Counted from the first letter of the stretch, positions 24,433 to 33,096 are shown. The stretch: 34,890 bases of DNA from Desulfobacca_B sp046538075 (GCA_046538075.1 JBKHJN010000031.1:1-34890), one strand, 5' to 3'. The notes: a model not told the origin generated them from the sequence alone. Program-made: numbers and translations.

Positions 24433-26691
24433 ATGCCGCGCTTAGGATCGCCAAAACTTTATCTCCTGGTGAGCTCGGTGACCATCATCGTGTTAACCGG
24501 AGCCTTTGTCCTGGGGCTGATGTCCACCAATAAAATGCGGGAAATTATCAACGAGCAATTCAACCAGCAGCAACTGACCATTGCCAAAGGGGTAGCTTCG
24601 GATATAACTGACAAGTTTAACTTTTTAAAAAATGAGCTGCATACCCTGAATTTATCCCCGTCAGTGCAGTACCTAGAGGTCTCCTGGCCGAATCGGCTGC
24701 AGATCACTATGGGAAGTGTAAAGAATTTCGGCACCATTGAAATCGGCCTGATCGAAGCGCGGCGCCAAAAAATCTATCGTTTGAACGCCGAGGGGCAAGA
24801 TCAGGTGGAAGAGGCGGATTTTTCGCAGATTGAATGCTTACAATGGGCCAGCGACCGGGACAACCAGAATAAATTTTTTGTAAAACGGGTGGGGCCTGAT
24901 TTCCCCTCCTCCTCCTCCTTTTCCCAGAATCCCTACCTGCTTGTCGGTCTCCCCACCTACCAGGTGTCGGTAGATGAAAGCCATCCCGTCGCCTCTGGTC
25001 AATTTGTGGGCTGTCTATATTTTCTGGTGGATCCTTCGCGCTTAACTAAGATGTATTGCCAGGAGATCCGTTCGGGCCAGACCGGCTATGCCTGGGTAAT
25101 TGATCGCCAGGGTAATTTTCTCTACCACCCGGGGGATGGATTTATCGGCAAATCGGCTTTTGAGGTTCGGGAACAACGGGATCCCAAGATCTCTTTTGCC
25201 GAAATCAATCGCATTCAGAAAGAAAAGATGCTGACCGGGCGGCAGGGCTATTCTTGGTATTGGAGTGGTTGGCACCGTGGCCTCGTCAAGAAGATGAAGA
25301 AATTTATTGCCTATGCACCCATTCCTCTGCACGGGGACAATGCCAGCCTGGTCTGGTCGGTGGCGGTGGTGGCCCCCCAGACCGAGGTGGAGGGCGCCAT
25401 CCATGAGGTATATGTGCGCCAGTTTCTTCTGCAAGGAGTGGTTATCCTCATCATCCTCTTGGGCGGCGGAGTAATTATCTATTATGAAAGCCGCTGGTCG
25501 GCAGCCCTGGAGCAGGAAGTCCAACGCAAAACCGCAGCCTTGAAGCAATCCACTGAGGAACTGGCGAAATCTGAAAAGCTCTATAAATCTCTGGTAGAAT
25601 CAGCCGAGGATGCGATCATCAATGTAGATTCGCAAGCCAGGATAATTTCCATCAACCGTTATGGGGTCAAGCTTTTCGGCTATACCCCGCAGGGAATTAT
25701 TGGCAAGAGCATTTACGAGGTTTTCCCCGGCCGGGCCGGAAGGGGCATTCACCACCAGATTGACCAGGTGTTCACCACCCACAGTGGGCGGCGCGCCACT
25801 CTGCAGGTGGTGGTGGGCGGGAAAGAATATTACTTCAACCTCAACTTCACCCCGATCCGAGAAGACCACAGGGTTATGGGAGTGCTGATCATCGCCCATG
25901 ATATTACCAGCAGTAAAAAAATGGAGGAACAATTATACCATACTGAAAAACTGGCCTCGCTGGGCCAACTGGCTGCCGGAGTAGCCCATGAGATCAACAA
26001 TCCGCTGGCCATCATCTTAGGATTTACCGATATGCTGCTGGAGAAGGTCAAAGCCGATTCCCCAGAATATAAGATCCTGAAGACGATTGAGCGCCAGGGA
26101 AATAATTGCAAGAAAATCGTCGAGAATCTGATGTCATTTGCGCGGACCCCGGAGAAGGAGCAATACTTCACCGATATTAATCGTAATATCGAGACCGTGA
26201 TGGAAGTGTTCCAAAACACCCTTCTGACCAAGAAGGTTAACTATCACTTACAATTGGCAGAAGACCTGCCCTTGGTCCGGGGCGACGCCGCCCAATTGCA
26301 ACAGGTATTTTTGAACCTGGTCACCAATGCGGTGAACGCCATGCCTCAGGGCGGGGACCTGACCATCACCACCGGTTTAAATTCGACCGGCGATCGGGTG
26401 CAGATCAAGTTTGCCGACACCGGGGATGGGATCAAAAAGGAATGCCTGAATAAAATCTATGATCCATTTTTCACTACCCGCAAAGTCGGCGAAGGCACCG
26501 GGTTGGGTCTTTCCGTCAGTTATGCTATCCTGGCCAAATTCGGCGGAACCATAGAATGTCTCAGCCGAACCCGGGAAGAAGCCGGAGACCAAAGCGGCAC
26601 CACTTTTACCATCACCCTGCCAGTAGCTTCGCCGACTGACCAGGAATTAAAAACAGAGGATATCCATGTCCGCCAAGATTCTGATCATTGA
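24433..26691 (+). CDS. membrane sensor histidine kinase (Cache-like, PAS, HisKA, HATPase)
   Basis: The 752-residue kinase has a membrane helix at residues 7-28, a large periplasmic dCache-like sensor (about 35-330), a second helix at 333-352, a coiled-coil linker, a PAS domain (about 386-495), HisKA with the phospho-accepting His519 in GVAHEINNPLA, and HATPase (about 590-735) with NLVTNAVNAM, DTGDGI and TGLGLSVSYAI. It should sense a small periplasmic ligand and phosphorylate a receiver. The stop overlaps the start of the next gene by 26 bases; that gene begins with a receiver domain, so the pair is clear. The flanking PEP-synthase-like genes are unusual company. The ligand is unknown. Confidence 0.93.
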   Translation: MPRLGSPKLYLLVSSVTIIVLTGAFVLGLMSTNKMREIINEQFNQQQLTIAKGVASDITDKFNFLKNELHTLNLSPSVQYLEVSWPNRLQITMGSVKNFGTIEIGLIEARRQKIYRLNAEGQDQVEEADFSQIECLQWASDRDNQNKFFVKRVGPDFPSSSSFSQNPYLLVGLPTYQVSVDESHPVASGQFVGCLYFLVDPSRLTKMYCQEIRSGQTGYAWVIDRQGNFLYHPGDGFIGKSAFEVREQRDPKISFAEINRIQKEKMLTGRQGYSWYWSGWHRGLVKKMKKFIAYAPIPLHGDNASLVWSVAVVAPQTEVEGAIHEVYVRQFLLQGVVILIILLGGGVIIYYESRWSAALEQEVQRKTAALKQSTEELAKSEKLYKSLVESAEDAIINVDSQARIISINRYGVKLFGYTPQGIIGKSIYEVFPGRAGRGIHHQIDQVFTTHSGRRATLQVVVGGKEYYFNLNFTPIREDHRVMGVLIIAHDITSSKKMEEQLYHTEKLASLGQLAAGVAHEINNPLAIILGFTDMLLEKVKADSPEYKILKTIERQGNNCKKIVENLMSFARTPEKEQYFTDINRNIETVMEVFQNTLLTKKVNYHLQLAEDLPLVRGDAAQLQQVFLNLVTNAVNAMPQGGDLTITTGLNSTGDRVQIKFADTGDGIKKECLNKIYDPFFTTRKVGEGTGLGLSVSYAILAKFGGTIECLSRTREEAGDQSGTTFTITLPVASPTDQELKTEDIHVRQDSDH

Positions 26692-28690
26692 CGATGAACC
26701 AGACATGCTGATCATGCTGGAAATGATCATCACTGATAAGACCGAGCATCAAGTGGTGACGACCACTAACCCTTTAGAACTGCCAGAGCTGCTAGCCCAG
26801 GAAAACTTTAATCTGGTGATCACCGACCTCAAAATGCCCGCTAAGGACGGCATCAATGTAGCCTTTGATAGATTTTTTCCTAGTTATTTAGAAGTGTTGG
26901 CCAGCCAATTTACTCCCCGCGCCCTGGTTTATTTTAGCCAGAAAAAATTGCTGCAGCGAAAACTGGCCATGAGTGTCGGCTGCCTGGCGATGATACCGGC
27001 CCGGGCCAGCGGGGTGGTGTTCACCGCAGATCCAACGGGTAGCCGCGATAATGTGCTGGTCATCGATGCCGCCTGGGGGTTGGGACCGGCAGTAGTTGAC
27101 GGCACTTTAACTCCGGATCACTATGTGCTTTCCAAAAAGCCGGAACTGGATTTGGTGGAGCAACAGATCAGCCGCAAATCAATGCGTTGGATCGCCGCCG
27201 AGCGCGGCATTGAGCAAGAGGCCGTCCCCCCCGAGGAGGATTCCCAACCCGCTCTGACCAAAGATGAACTGCTCACCATCGGCCGCTATGCCCTGCAGCT
27301 GGAGGAGTATTTCGGCGGCCCCCAGGATATTGAATTCTGCGTAGATTTACAAGGACAGGTGTTACTTTTGCAATCGCGGCCCCTAACCTTGCTGACCCCG
27401 CAACCCGGCGGGGTGCTGCCGCCTCACCTAGAGGAACGCCATCCCGTGCTGCTCGACCATGGCACGGTGGCCTGTTTTGGAGTGGCCGCGGGGCCGGTGT
27501 TTATTGTCGACCATGAGACGGACCTGAGCCGCTTCCCGCCCGGCGCCGTCCTGGTGGCCCGGCATACTACGGCGCGCTATGGCGCGGTGTTACACAAAGC
27601 CGCGGCCATGGTCATAGATATTGGCAGTGCCACCTCGCATCTGGCCATTCTGGCCCGCGAGTTCAAGATTCCCGCCCTGGTGGACACCGGAAAAGCCACC
27701 CAGGTTCTGCGTTCTGGTCAGGAAATCACCGTAGATGCCAACCAGATTCGGGTTTATGACGGACGCCTGGAGGAATTACTGCAAGCCCCGTTAGCCAAGA
27801 CCTCGCTTCTGGCCGAAACGCCGATTTATGCCCGTCTGCGGCGGGCCTTGCGGTGGATTACCCCTTTGCATCTTACCGACCCCAAGTTAAGCAATTTCAC
27901 CCCGGCAGCATGCCAAACCCTGCATGATATCACCCGCTTTGCGCATCAGATGGCGGTCACCGAAATGTTCGAACTGGGCGAACAGGCCCGGCAGGGGGAA
28001 GTGCACATGGTGCAGTTACAGACTAACATCCCCCTAAACCTCTACATCATTGATCTGGGCGGCGGGGTTCGGACCGATCACCGGGCCCGGTTCGTTTCTC
28101 CTGAGGACATTACTTCGATTCCCCTGCGGGCTTTATGGCGAGGCATCAGCCACCCCGAAATTTCCTGGGCCGGCCCCATCCCCATTGATATGAGGGGGCT
28201 TTATTCCGTCGTCTCCCGCTCTTTGACTGCCGCTCCTCCTCAACATGCCGACTTTTGGGCCCGCACCCTGGCGATCGTCTCCGAGAATTACCTGAACTAT
28301 AGCTCGCGTTTGGGATATCACTTTGCTACCATCGACGCCCTGGTGAGTGATGTCCGCAATGATAATTATCTCAGTTTCCGCTTTAAGGGCGGGGCCGCGG
28401 ATGAATCGCGACGCGGCCCCCGGGCCCGGTTCTTGGGGGAGGTACTGGCCCGGCTAGACTTAGAGGTCGAAATTACCGGGGACTTGGTAGTCGCCAGACT
28501 GTGGAAATATCCCCGCCCGCTACTGGAAGAAAAACTCGACCTTTTGGGCCGGCTGATGGGCTGTGCGCGCCAGCGCGACATGCTCATGGCGGATGAGTCA
28601 ACGGTGGAATGGTATATTCAGGCCTTTTTGGAGGGTAATTATCGCTTTGCCGGAGAACCCCGGTCTGTTCTCCATCCGGATCAGGATTAA
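26666..28690 (+). CDS. fusion of a truncated receiver domain with PEP-synthase-like paralog 2
   Basis: Residues 1 to about 63 are the first half of a response-regulator receiver: acidic pair Asp9/Asp10 and phospho-acceptor Asp54 in VITDLKMPAKDG. The receiver stops there; its later strands and conserved Lys are absent. From about residue 67 the sequence is a PPDK/PEP-synthase-like protein joined inside its ATP-grasp domain: MSVGCLAMIPARASGVVFTADP (115-123), GGPQDIEFCVDLQGQVLLLQSRPL, then the swivel domain with TSHLAILAREF (phospho-His325) and the C-terminal domain shared with the gene at 22253. The first ATP-grasp lobe is missing. The frame is open and in phase, so a fused protein may be made, but both joined domains look incomplete, as if an internal deletion merged two genes. 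Confidence 0.88.
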   Translation: MSAKILIIDDEPDMLIMLEMIITDKTEHQVVTTTNPLELPELLAQENFNLVITDLKMPAKDGINVAFDRFFPSYLEVLASQFTPRALVYFSQKKLLQRKLAMSVGCLAMIPARASGVVFTADPTGSRDNVLVIDAAWGLGPAVVDGTLTPDHYVLSKKPELDLVEQQISRKSMRWIAAERGIEQEAVPPEEDSQPALTKDELLTIGRYALQLEEYFGGPQDIEFCVDLQGQVLLLQSRPLTLLTPQPGGVLPPHLEERHPVLLDHGTVACFGVAAGPVFIVDHETDLSRFPPGAVLVARHTTARYGAVLHKAAAMVIDIGSATSHLAILAREFKIPALVDTGKATQVLRSGQEITVDANQIRVYDGRLEELLQAPLAKTSLLAETPIYARLRRALRWITPLHLTDPKLSNFTPAACQTLHDITRFAHQMAVTEMFELGEQARQGEVHMVQLQTNIPLNLYIIDLGGGVRTDHRARFVSPEDITSIPLRALWRGISHPEISWAGPIPIDMRGLYSVVSRSLTAAPPQHADFWARTLAIVSENYLNYSSRLGYHFATIDALVSDVRNDNYLSFRFKGGAADESRRGPRARFLGEVLARLDLEVEITGDLVVARLWKYPRPLLEEKLDLLGRLMGCARQRDMLMADESTVEWYIQAFLEGNYRFAGEPRSVLHPDQD

Positions 28691-29058
28691 CCGCGACTAC
28701 TTATCACTCAGGCCATAAAATAAATTCGGGTTAGAATAAACAGCTCTTGGGAGAGGGGGCTAAGGGCCGCAGACCCCTACCCCCTGTCCCCAACCCCTTA
28801 TGGGGGGTTGTAACGGAAAATCTCGGGTTTCGCCTTCTTGGTTTGAATTGTTCACCATTTAATATCGGAAGCCGGGTTAAAAAATCGTGATGCATAGAAA
28901 CTTGACAAAAAAGTGGCAAACTGAGAAACTTTTATATAATTGGTAGTTTCCCCACCGGGGAAGGCTCCCGAGACGGGGCCCGGGGATTAAATGAACCCCG
29001 GTAAAAAGCAGCAAAACTGCCTGCCTCCAGTTAGCCAGATAATCCGGCCTGACCAGAC
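28691..29058. other. intergenic stretch before tRNA-Ser
   Basis: No gene is supported. Two GC hairpins are visible: AACCCC/GGGGTT (28792-28809) and CCGGGG/CCCCGG (28980-29001). TATAAT at 28935-28940 may be the tRNA -10 box, with a weak -35 (GTGGCA, 16 bases away). Confidence 0.4.
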
Positions 29059-29151
29059 GGAGAGATGACCGAGTTGGCCGAAGGTGCTCGCCTGCTAAGC
29101 GAGTGTGGGAGGAAACTTCCACCGAGGGTTCGAATCCCTCTCTCTCCGCCA
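29059..29151 (+). tRNA. tRNA-Ser(GCT)
   Basis: A complete class II tRNA: acceptor GGAGAGA (29059-29065) pairs with TCTCTCC (29141-29147); the anticodon stem CTCGC/GCGAG holds loop CTGCTAA with anticodon GCT; a long variable arm (TGTGGGAGGAAACTTCCACC) is diagnostic of serine; the T arm GAGGGTTCGAATCCCTC is standard; CCA is encoded. It reads AGC/AGU serine codons. Confidence 0.97.
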
Positions 29152-29245
29152 TTTAGCCAATTCCTTGAGCGCCCCATAAGGTAAGATGGATTTTCTGGCC
29201 ATTATTATTTGTTCATTATTATCTCTGAAACCTGTCGTGCATTGG

Positions 29246-29279
29246 TGTTCTGCACCTGATGGGTGCAGCACCGGCTTTT
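29246..29279 (+). terminator. candidate terminator downstream of tRNA-Ser
   Basis: CTGCACC/GGTGCAG with a five-base loop (extended by GTG/CAC around a two-base bulge) is followed by CCGGC and TTTTT. The T run starts a few bases late. Confidence 0.35.
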
Positions 29280-29346
29280 TATGCTTGAGAAATGACCAGA
29301 ATGGCAGTATAAATTATTATTAATGAAGACTGCGGAGGTGACTGAC

Positions 29347-29745
29347 ATGGCAGAAGCGGCCCGGAGTGAAGCCTTCCATGCCAAGTATCAGAATATGGAA
29401 AAAATCTGGTCAGGGGACTCTTTTGCTGATTGTATGGAATTGAGAACCCGGTTGGCGGAATTACCTATATCAACAGTGCCGGGATCCCTAAAAGATTATC
29501 CCCACCTCTATGTTGGAATCTTAGAAAATGTTTTTGGGCAAGTAATACATACCCTGGTGACCTGCGAAGGGGTTTTACATGACCGACACGCCCATATCCT
29601 GGAGTGTTTTATCAGGCCTATGATCCGGCCCGATAATATTACCTTGGAATTTAATCTCCATTACCAGACCGACCAAGGCCAAGAAAGAACCAAATCCTAC
29701 GAAGTAGTAAGAAGCGGCGAGCGAAGCTATATTTTTTATTATTGA
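29347..29745 (+). CDS. hypothetical protein
   Basis: The 132-residue product is not one I recognise. It has an N-terminal helical part (FHAKYQNMEKIWSGDSFADCMELRTRL) and then strands (HTLVTCEGVLHDRHAHILECFIRP, ITLEFNLHYQ, TKSYEVVR), a small alpha/beta fold without signal or membrane segment. The ATG at 29347 is chosen because GGAGGTG lies six bases upstream; the ATG at 29323 has none. It stands alone between the tRNA and the FtsB-like gene. Confidence 0.7.
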   Translation: MAEAARSEAFHAKYQNMEKIWSGDSFADCMELRTRLAELPISTVPGSLKDYPHLYVGILENVFGQVIHTLVTCEGVLHDRHAHILECFIRPMIRPDNITLEFNLHYQTDQGQERTKSYEVVRSGERSYIFYY

Positions 29746-29961
29746 TGGCGCCGCGGCCAGAACCTCTTATTAGCCATTTGGGCTAAACCGGTAAAGTCTG
29801 GTGTTGGGAGGGAAGTATTGCCTCGGCTCTGTTCGCCTGTTAGATCTTTTGACAGCAATAGCAAATATAAAAGTGGAGATAATTGCGACTTTAGACGATA
29901 AGCTGTAAGAAAAACAGTTTATTGTTGACCTCAGTAATTAATATCTGGCAATATAGCCATT

Positions 29962-30420
29962 ATGCAATGGGATCTTCTTAAGCTGTTAAAACTCAGAGGG
30001 TCTAAAGGCGACGGTGCTGAGGGGCGGATTCTGCCCGCCAAAGGGAGAATGTTCTTTTTCTGGTCCCTGCTGTCTTTGGGCTGTTTGGTCCTGGCCGGAA
30101 TTCTCCTATTCGGCAACAAGGGCCTATACCAGCTATATAAACTGTCTCAGGAGCGAGACCGCCTTGAGCAGAAGAACCAGGAAGTTAAAGCTGAAAACGA
30201 GCGCCTCCTGAAGACCATCGAACGTTTGCAAAACGATCAGGAAATGATCAAGGATATAATCCGAAGTGAACTGCATTACATCAAACCCAACGAGCGTATT
30301 TATCATTTAAAACCTGAGATGGGAAGCCGGACCAGGACCAAGGCTGCGTCAAAGTCACCGCAGGAATTGGCCAAAAGCCCCCAAATACAACCCGATAAGA
30401 CCAAAAAGGCGAAACCCTGA
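29962..30420 (+). CDS. FtsB/DivIC-like septum formation protein
   Basis: The 152-residue protein has a basic cytoplasmic N-terminus, one membrane helix (FFFWSLLSLGCLVLAGILLF, about residues 30-50) and then a periplasmic leucine-zipper coiled coil (LYQLYKLSQERDRLEQKNQEV...ENERLLKTIERLQ). The block MIKDIIRSELHYIKPNERIYHL is typical of FtsB/DivIC, bitopic proteins that link FtsL and FtsQ in the divisome. A basic, disordered tail follows. No clear ribosome site precedes the ATG, so the start could differ slightly. Confidence 0.85.
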   Translation: MQWDLLKLLKLRGSKGDGAEGRILPAKGRMFFFWSLLSLGCLVLAGILLFGNKGLYQLYKLSQERDRLEQKNQEVKAENERLLKTIERLQNDQEMIKDIIRSELHYIKPNERIYHLKPEMGSRTRTKAASKSPQELAKSPQIQPDKTKKAKP

Positions 30421-30626
30421 TCGGGGAGTTGAACCTCATCGTCTCATCCGGCGATTTTAGCAAGACAACTGCAAGAGGAATCTCGGGGGTATGAGAATAA
30501 TTTGTAATGGCCAGGGCCCACCCTTGGCTAAAGGCAAGCCACAAACCAAGGAACCCAGGTCCGGGCTAACCCCGCGCAATGTTCAAAATGGCTCAGGTCC
30601 GATAAAGCCAAGATCGGTTAGAAATT

Positions 30627-31187
30627 ATGTTTACCACTGCTGATTTCAAAAAGGGTCTAAAAATCGAAGTGGACGGAACCCCATTTGTGATCGTTGATTT
30701 TTTGCACGTCAAACCCGGTAAGGGAGGGGCCTTTGTCCGCACCAAACTTAAGAACCTGATAACCGGACGAGTAATCGACCAGACCTTCCGGTCCGGAGAA
30801 AAAGTCGAACGCCCCGACCTGGAAGAAAAAGACATGCAATACCTCTATCAGGAAGGCGACAGCTACTGCCTGATGGATAACGAGACCTTTGAACAGCTGA
30901 TCCTGAGTGCGGAGCAGATGGGCGACAGCCGCAATTTCCTGCAGGACAACGTCAACCTGAAGGTGCTGTTCTACAAAGGGCAGTCTATTGGGGTAGAATT
31001 ACCCACTTTTGTCGAATTGGCCGTCTCCAGCACCGAACCCGGAGTGCGCGGCGATACCGCCAGCGGCGGCACCAAACCTGCTACTCTAGAGACTGGCTTC
31101 CAGATTCAAGTCCCGTTATTTATTGAGGAGGGCGACCTGGTCAAGATTGACACCCGCACCGGCGCCTATATGGAAAGGGTGAAATAG
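30627..31187 (+). CDS. efp: translation elongation factor P
   Basis: The 186-residue protein matches EF-P in length and sequence: N-terminal KOW-like domain with VDFLHVKPGKGGAFVRTKLKNL, where the lysine in PGKGGAF is the residue modified in other bacteria, then two OB domains (NFLQDNVNLKVLFYKGQSIGVELPTFVELAV and ETGFQIQVPLFIEEGDLVKIDTRTGAYMERV). It relieves ribosome stalling at proline runs by binding between the P and E sites. No ribosome site is visible before the ATG. It converges with the 3D-domain gene, only four bases between stops. The proline-rich linkers nearby are the kind of sequence it serves, but that is only context. Confidence 0.97.
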   Translation: MFTTADFKKGLKIEVDGTPFVIVDFLHVKPGKGGAFVRTKLKNLITGRVIDQTFRSGEKVERPDLEEKDMQYLYQEGDSYCLMDNETFEQLILSAEQMGDSRNFLQDNVNLKVLFYKGQSIGVELPTFVELAVSSTEPGVRGDTASGGTKPATLETGFQIQVPLFIEEGDLVKIDTRTGAYMERVK

Positions 31188-31191
31188 GCTG

Positions 31192-31572
31192 CTAGACCTC
31201 TTTGAGCAGCAGGACGTTTCGCCTGACGCCAAACCTTTTCGCCTTCCAGTAGGAATTCATGAAGATGTCGGCTTTCTTCCGGCACCGCCGGGCCATTCGG
31301 TCCTGAAACTCGTAGGTCCCCAAGCCTTCCAGGCGGATCTCGTCGCCGAATTCCAGGCCTAGCCTATATTCCAGGTCCCGACTGAGGGCCACTATGCCCT
31401 CTCGCACCCTCAGCCCGGAGGCGGTGATTCCGGGGCGGGAATCCGGCGCCCGCACCCCCAGATGATAGGCGGTCACCGTCACCACTGCCATGTCCAGTGA
31501 GACTGTCGGTTGGGGCCAGCTAAATATGAACAATCCCAGAATAAAAATGCAGCTAAAAAGGAATCTGATCAT
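31192..31572 (-). CDS. exported 3D-domain protein (lytic-enzyme-type double-psi barrel)
   Basis: The 126-residue protein starts at an ATG seven bases after GGAGGTG. A signal peptide (MIRFLFSCIFILGLFIFS) is followed by a 3D domain: VVTVTAYHLG, PGITASGLRV, IVALSRDLEYRLGLEFGDEIRLEGLGTYEFQDRM, and a last block with KKADIFMNSYWKAKRFG. The three aspartates that name the 3D domain appear to be kept (the ones in RDL, GDEI and QDRM/KADIF are candidates). Proteins of this fold act on peptidoglycan as lytic transglycosylase-like enzymes, here in the periplasm. The 336-base leader carries a promoter, a c-di-AMP-riboswitch-like RNA and a terminator, a typical setting for cell-wall genes. Confidence 0.9.
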   Translation of the reverse strand: MIRFLFSCIFILGLFIFSWPQPTVSLDMAVVTVTAYHLGVRAPDSRPGITASGLRVREGIVALSRDLEYRLGLEFGDEIRLEGLGTYEFQDRMARRCRKKADIFMNSYWKAKRFGVRRNVLLLKEV

Positions 31573-31701
31573 CAGGTACACCTCCGTGTCCCTGGCGATG
31601 CAGGGGCATGTAGTGCTACCTTGGGGTGGGAACAATAATCCCCCTGGATCCTATTTCATGCTGGTTTTGAAGGAAGTTGCCGAGAAAAGCTATGCGGGTG
31701 T

Positions 31702-31746
31702 AAAAAAACCAAGCAGCCCGCGGTGGATCGCCTCAATAGCTTGCTT
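31702..31746 (-). terminator. intrinsic terminator in the leader of the 3D gene
   Basis: On the minus strand AAGCAAGC (31746-31739) can pair with GCTGCTT (31717-31711, one bulge) and is followed by seven T (31708-31702). Its 5' arm overlaps the last strand of the aptamer-like RNA, so the two structures exclude each other. Confidence 0.55.
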
Positions 31747-31872
31747 TGCTGCCGAGGTGGTGAACGGTCAGGGGGGGTTGCTTTTCCCCTTGTCCGCCCT
31801 TGGGGGTAAAAGTTCTTACCCCTGGAAAGGGTCTGCCGTCCTCTCCAGAAGGGAGAGCTTCGACAAACTATC
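31735..31872 (-). promoter_or_regulatory. ydaO-yuaA (c-di-AMP) riboswitch-like leader
   Basis: About 138 bases resemble the ydaO aptamer as I remember it. After the 5' strand TTTGTCGAAG comes a hairpin (CTCTCC/GGAGAG), then GGACGGCAGACCC, AGGGGTAAG, a GGGGTAA/TTACCCC hairpin, and at the 3' side CTGACCGTTCACCACCTCGG, close to the consensus CCGUCAGCUAACCUCG. The outer stem ATAG..TTTG/CAAA..CTAT closes it. It lies between a strong promoter and a terminator, upstream of a peptidoglycan-type 3D gene, the known kind of target. The match is from memory, not a computed score. Confidence 0.62.
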
Positions 31873-31914
31873 TTTGGTCCTCCAACCAGCGATATATGTG
31901 TGAAAGATTGCGTT

Positions 31915-31943
31915 TTTATACCAGTTTGGCAAGGGAAAGTCAA
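31915..31943 (-). promoter_or_regulatory. sigma70-type promoter of the 3D gene leader
   Basis: On the minus strand TTGACT (31943-31938) and TATAAA (31920-31915) are 17 bases apart. The RNA should start near 31908, leaving about 335 bases of leader before the 3D gene. Confidence 0.75.
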
Positions 31944-32004
31944 GCGATAATTTTCACGAAGTTTTTTAAGCTGCGGGTATCATTAGATAATAAAATTGGC
32001 CGAT

Positions 32005-32033
32005 AAAAAAGCCCGGACTTTTTAATCCGGGCT
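32005..32033 (-). terminator. rRNA-type terminator after the truncated 5S copy
   Basis: AGCCCGGA/TCCGGGCT (32010-32017 and 32026-32033) with a T run on the minus strand. The stem equals that of the terminator after the intact 5S gene. Confidence 0.75.
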
Positions 32034-32046
32034 CGAGAAAATTAAA

Positions 32047-32125
32047 TCCGGCGGCGTCCTGCTTTCCCACGCAGTCACCCACGTAGTATCATCGGCGCTG
32101 AGGGGCTTAACTGCTGAGTTCGGGA
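32047..32125 (-). pseudogene. truncated 5S rRNA copy (3' part)
   Basis: The last 79 bases of 5S rRNA are present, identical to the intact gene at 33678-33793; identity then stops abruptly at 32125. With a few bases beyond the gene the perfect repeat is 85 bases (32041-32125 and 33672-33756). Confidence 0.9.
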
Positions 32126-32235
32126 GGCCGAAAATGGAAATCTAGCCATAAAATTATTGGGGGGACGGTAACCCACCCCACCTAACTGAGATTATCTTTG
32201 GCTGAAAAGCCTTAACAAACTCTGCTAATTACTTA

Positions 32236-33096
32236 TCACTGAAGTACAACAAGCCTCCTGAAATCGCTTTCGCCCAATATTTGAATATTATATCCCTTGG
32301 CTATTAATTCCTCTGCCTTGCGGTGTTTAGAACTATTTTGGTGACCTGCAAGCCTTCTAATATCTTGGTCACCAACAACCAAAATTGTCGTACTTTTCTT
32401 AACCGAAGATGCTACTTCACAGCCAGCATCGGCCGCTATTTTGGCTGCGTCTCTTCTCGGAATTTTCAAAGCACCCGTAAAAACAACAACCTCCCCATAT
32501 AAAGGGCCCTCTGGATTTCCACCTATAGAAATCTTTGATGTCGTGCCCATGCCTGATAATATCGGCTTTTTAACTCTATGCAACCATTCACTAACGGTCA
32601 ATCCAGTCTCTTTCATGGCACTAACAAGAACTTGGCCAGCAGCGCGGGCATCTTCTTCTGCGTTGTGGTGACTAAAATTTATACCTAAAAATTTGGCAAC
32701 ATCTTTTAGACCATAACCTCGCTGTGAAAATTCTACCCAGGCTCGGCGTACTACCTTTGCGGTGTCAAGCCATGTACAATCGACTGGTTTTAAACCATAT
32801 TTTTCGATAACCCTCGCGAGGGCAACACGATCGAAAGACGTATGACTCGCTACGATATTCCCTTTTAAGCGATTATTTACAGTTTCAAATATGGCTGGAA
32901 AGACTGGAGCTTCTTTCACAGCATCTTCTTCAATTCCATGTATTAAGACGTTAAGTCCATCAAAGTAATCTTCAGGGTCGATGAGGCTTTGCCATGACTC
33001 TTTCACGCTTCCGTTTTCAAAACAGATGATGCCGATTTGACATATGCTCGAAAGGTCTGGGTTGGCGGTTTCAACGTCAAATGCTACGAAATCCAT
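32236..33096 (-). CDS. DnaQ-like 3'-5' exonuclease with C-terminal BRCT domain
   Basis: The 286-residue protein starts at the ATG at 33096 behind GAGAGGG. Residues 1-170 form a DEDDh exonuclease: FDVETANPDLSSICQIG (first acidic pair), ASHTSFDRVAL and SHHNAEEDARAAGQVL (HxAxxDA-like motif III). After a linker comes a BRCT domain (about 200-285): GEVVVFTGALKIPRRDAAKIAADAGCEVASSVKKSTTILVVGD, the same type as in NAD-dependent ligase and in exonucleases of mobile regions. It probably degrades single-stranded ends and binds other DNA-repair factors. It is AT-richer than the chromosome and sits with the next gene between two copies of 5S DNA, which suggests transfer. Confidence 0.9.
   Translation of the reverse strand: MDFVAFDVETANPDLSSICQIGIICFENGSVKESWQSLIDPEDYFDGLNVLIHGIEEDAVKEAPVFPAIFETVNNRLKGNIVASHTSFDRVALARVIEKYGLKPVDCTWLDTAKVVRRAWVEFSQRGYGLKDVAKFLGINFSHHNAEEDARAAGQVLVSAMKETGLTVSEWLHRVKKPILSGMGTTSKISIGGNPEGPLYGEVVVFTGALKIPRRDAAKIAADAGCEVASSVKKSTTILVVGDQDIRRLAGHQNSSKHRKAEELIAKGYNIQILGESDFRRLVVLQ

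Noticed and set aside
28877..29152. 91-codon open frame on the minus strand starting MAEREGFEPS
   Set aside because: It runs antisense through tRNA-Ser; this is the well-known false protein made from tRNA-Ser genes.
31573..31908. 6S RNA, SRP RNA or tmRNA in the leader of the 3D gene
   Set aside because: The ends do not pair as in 6S RNA, and the SRP and tmRNA signature sequences are absent; the ydaO-type match explains the conserved blocks better.
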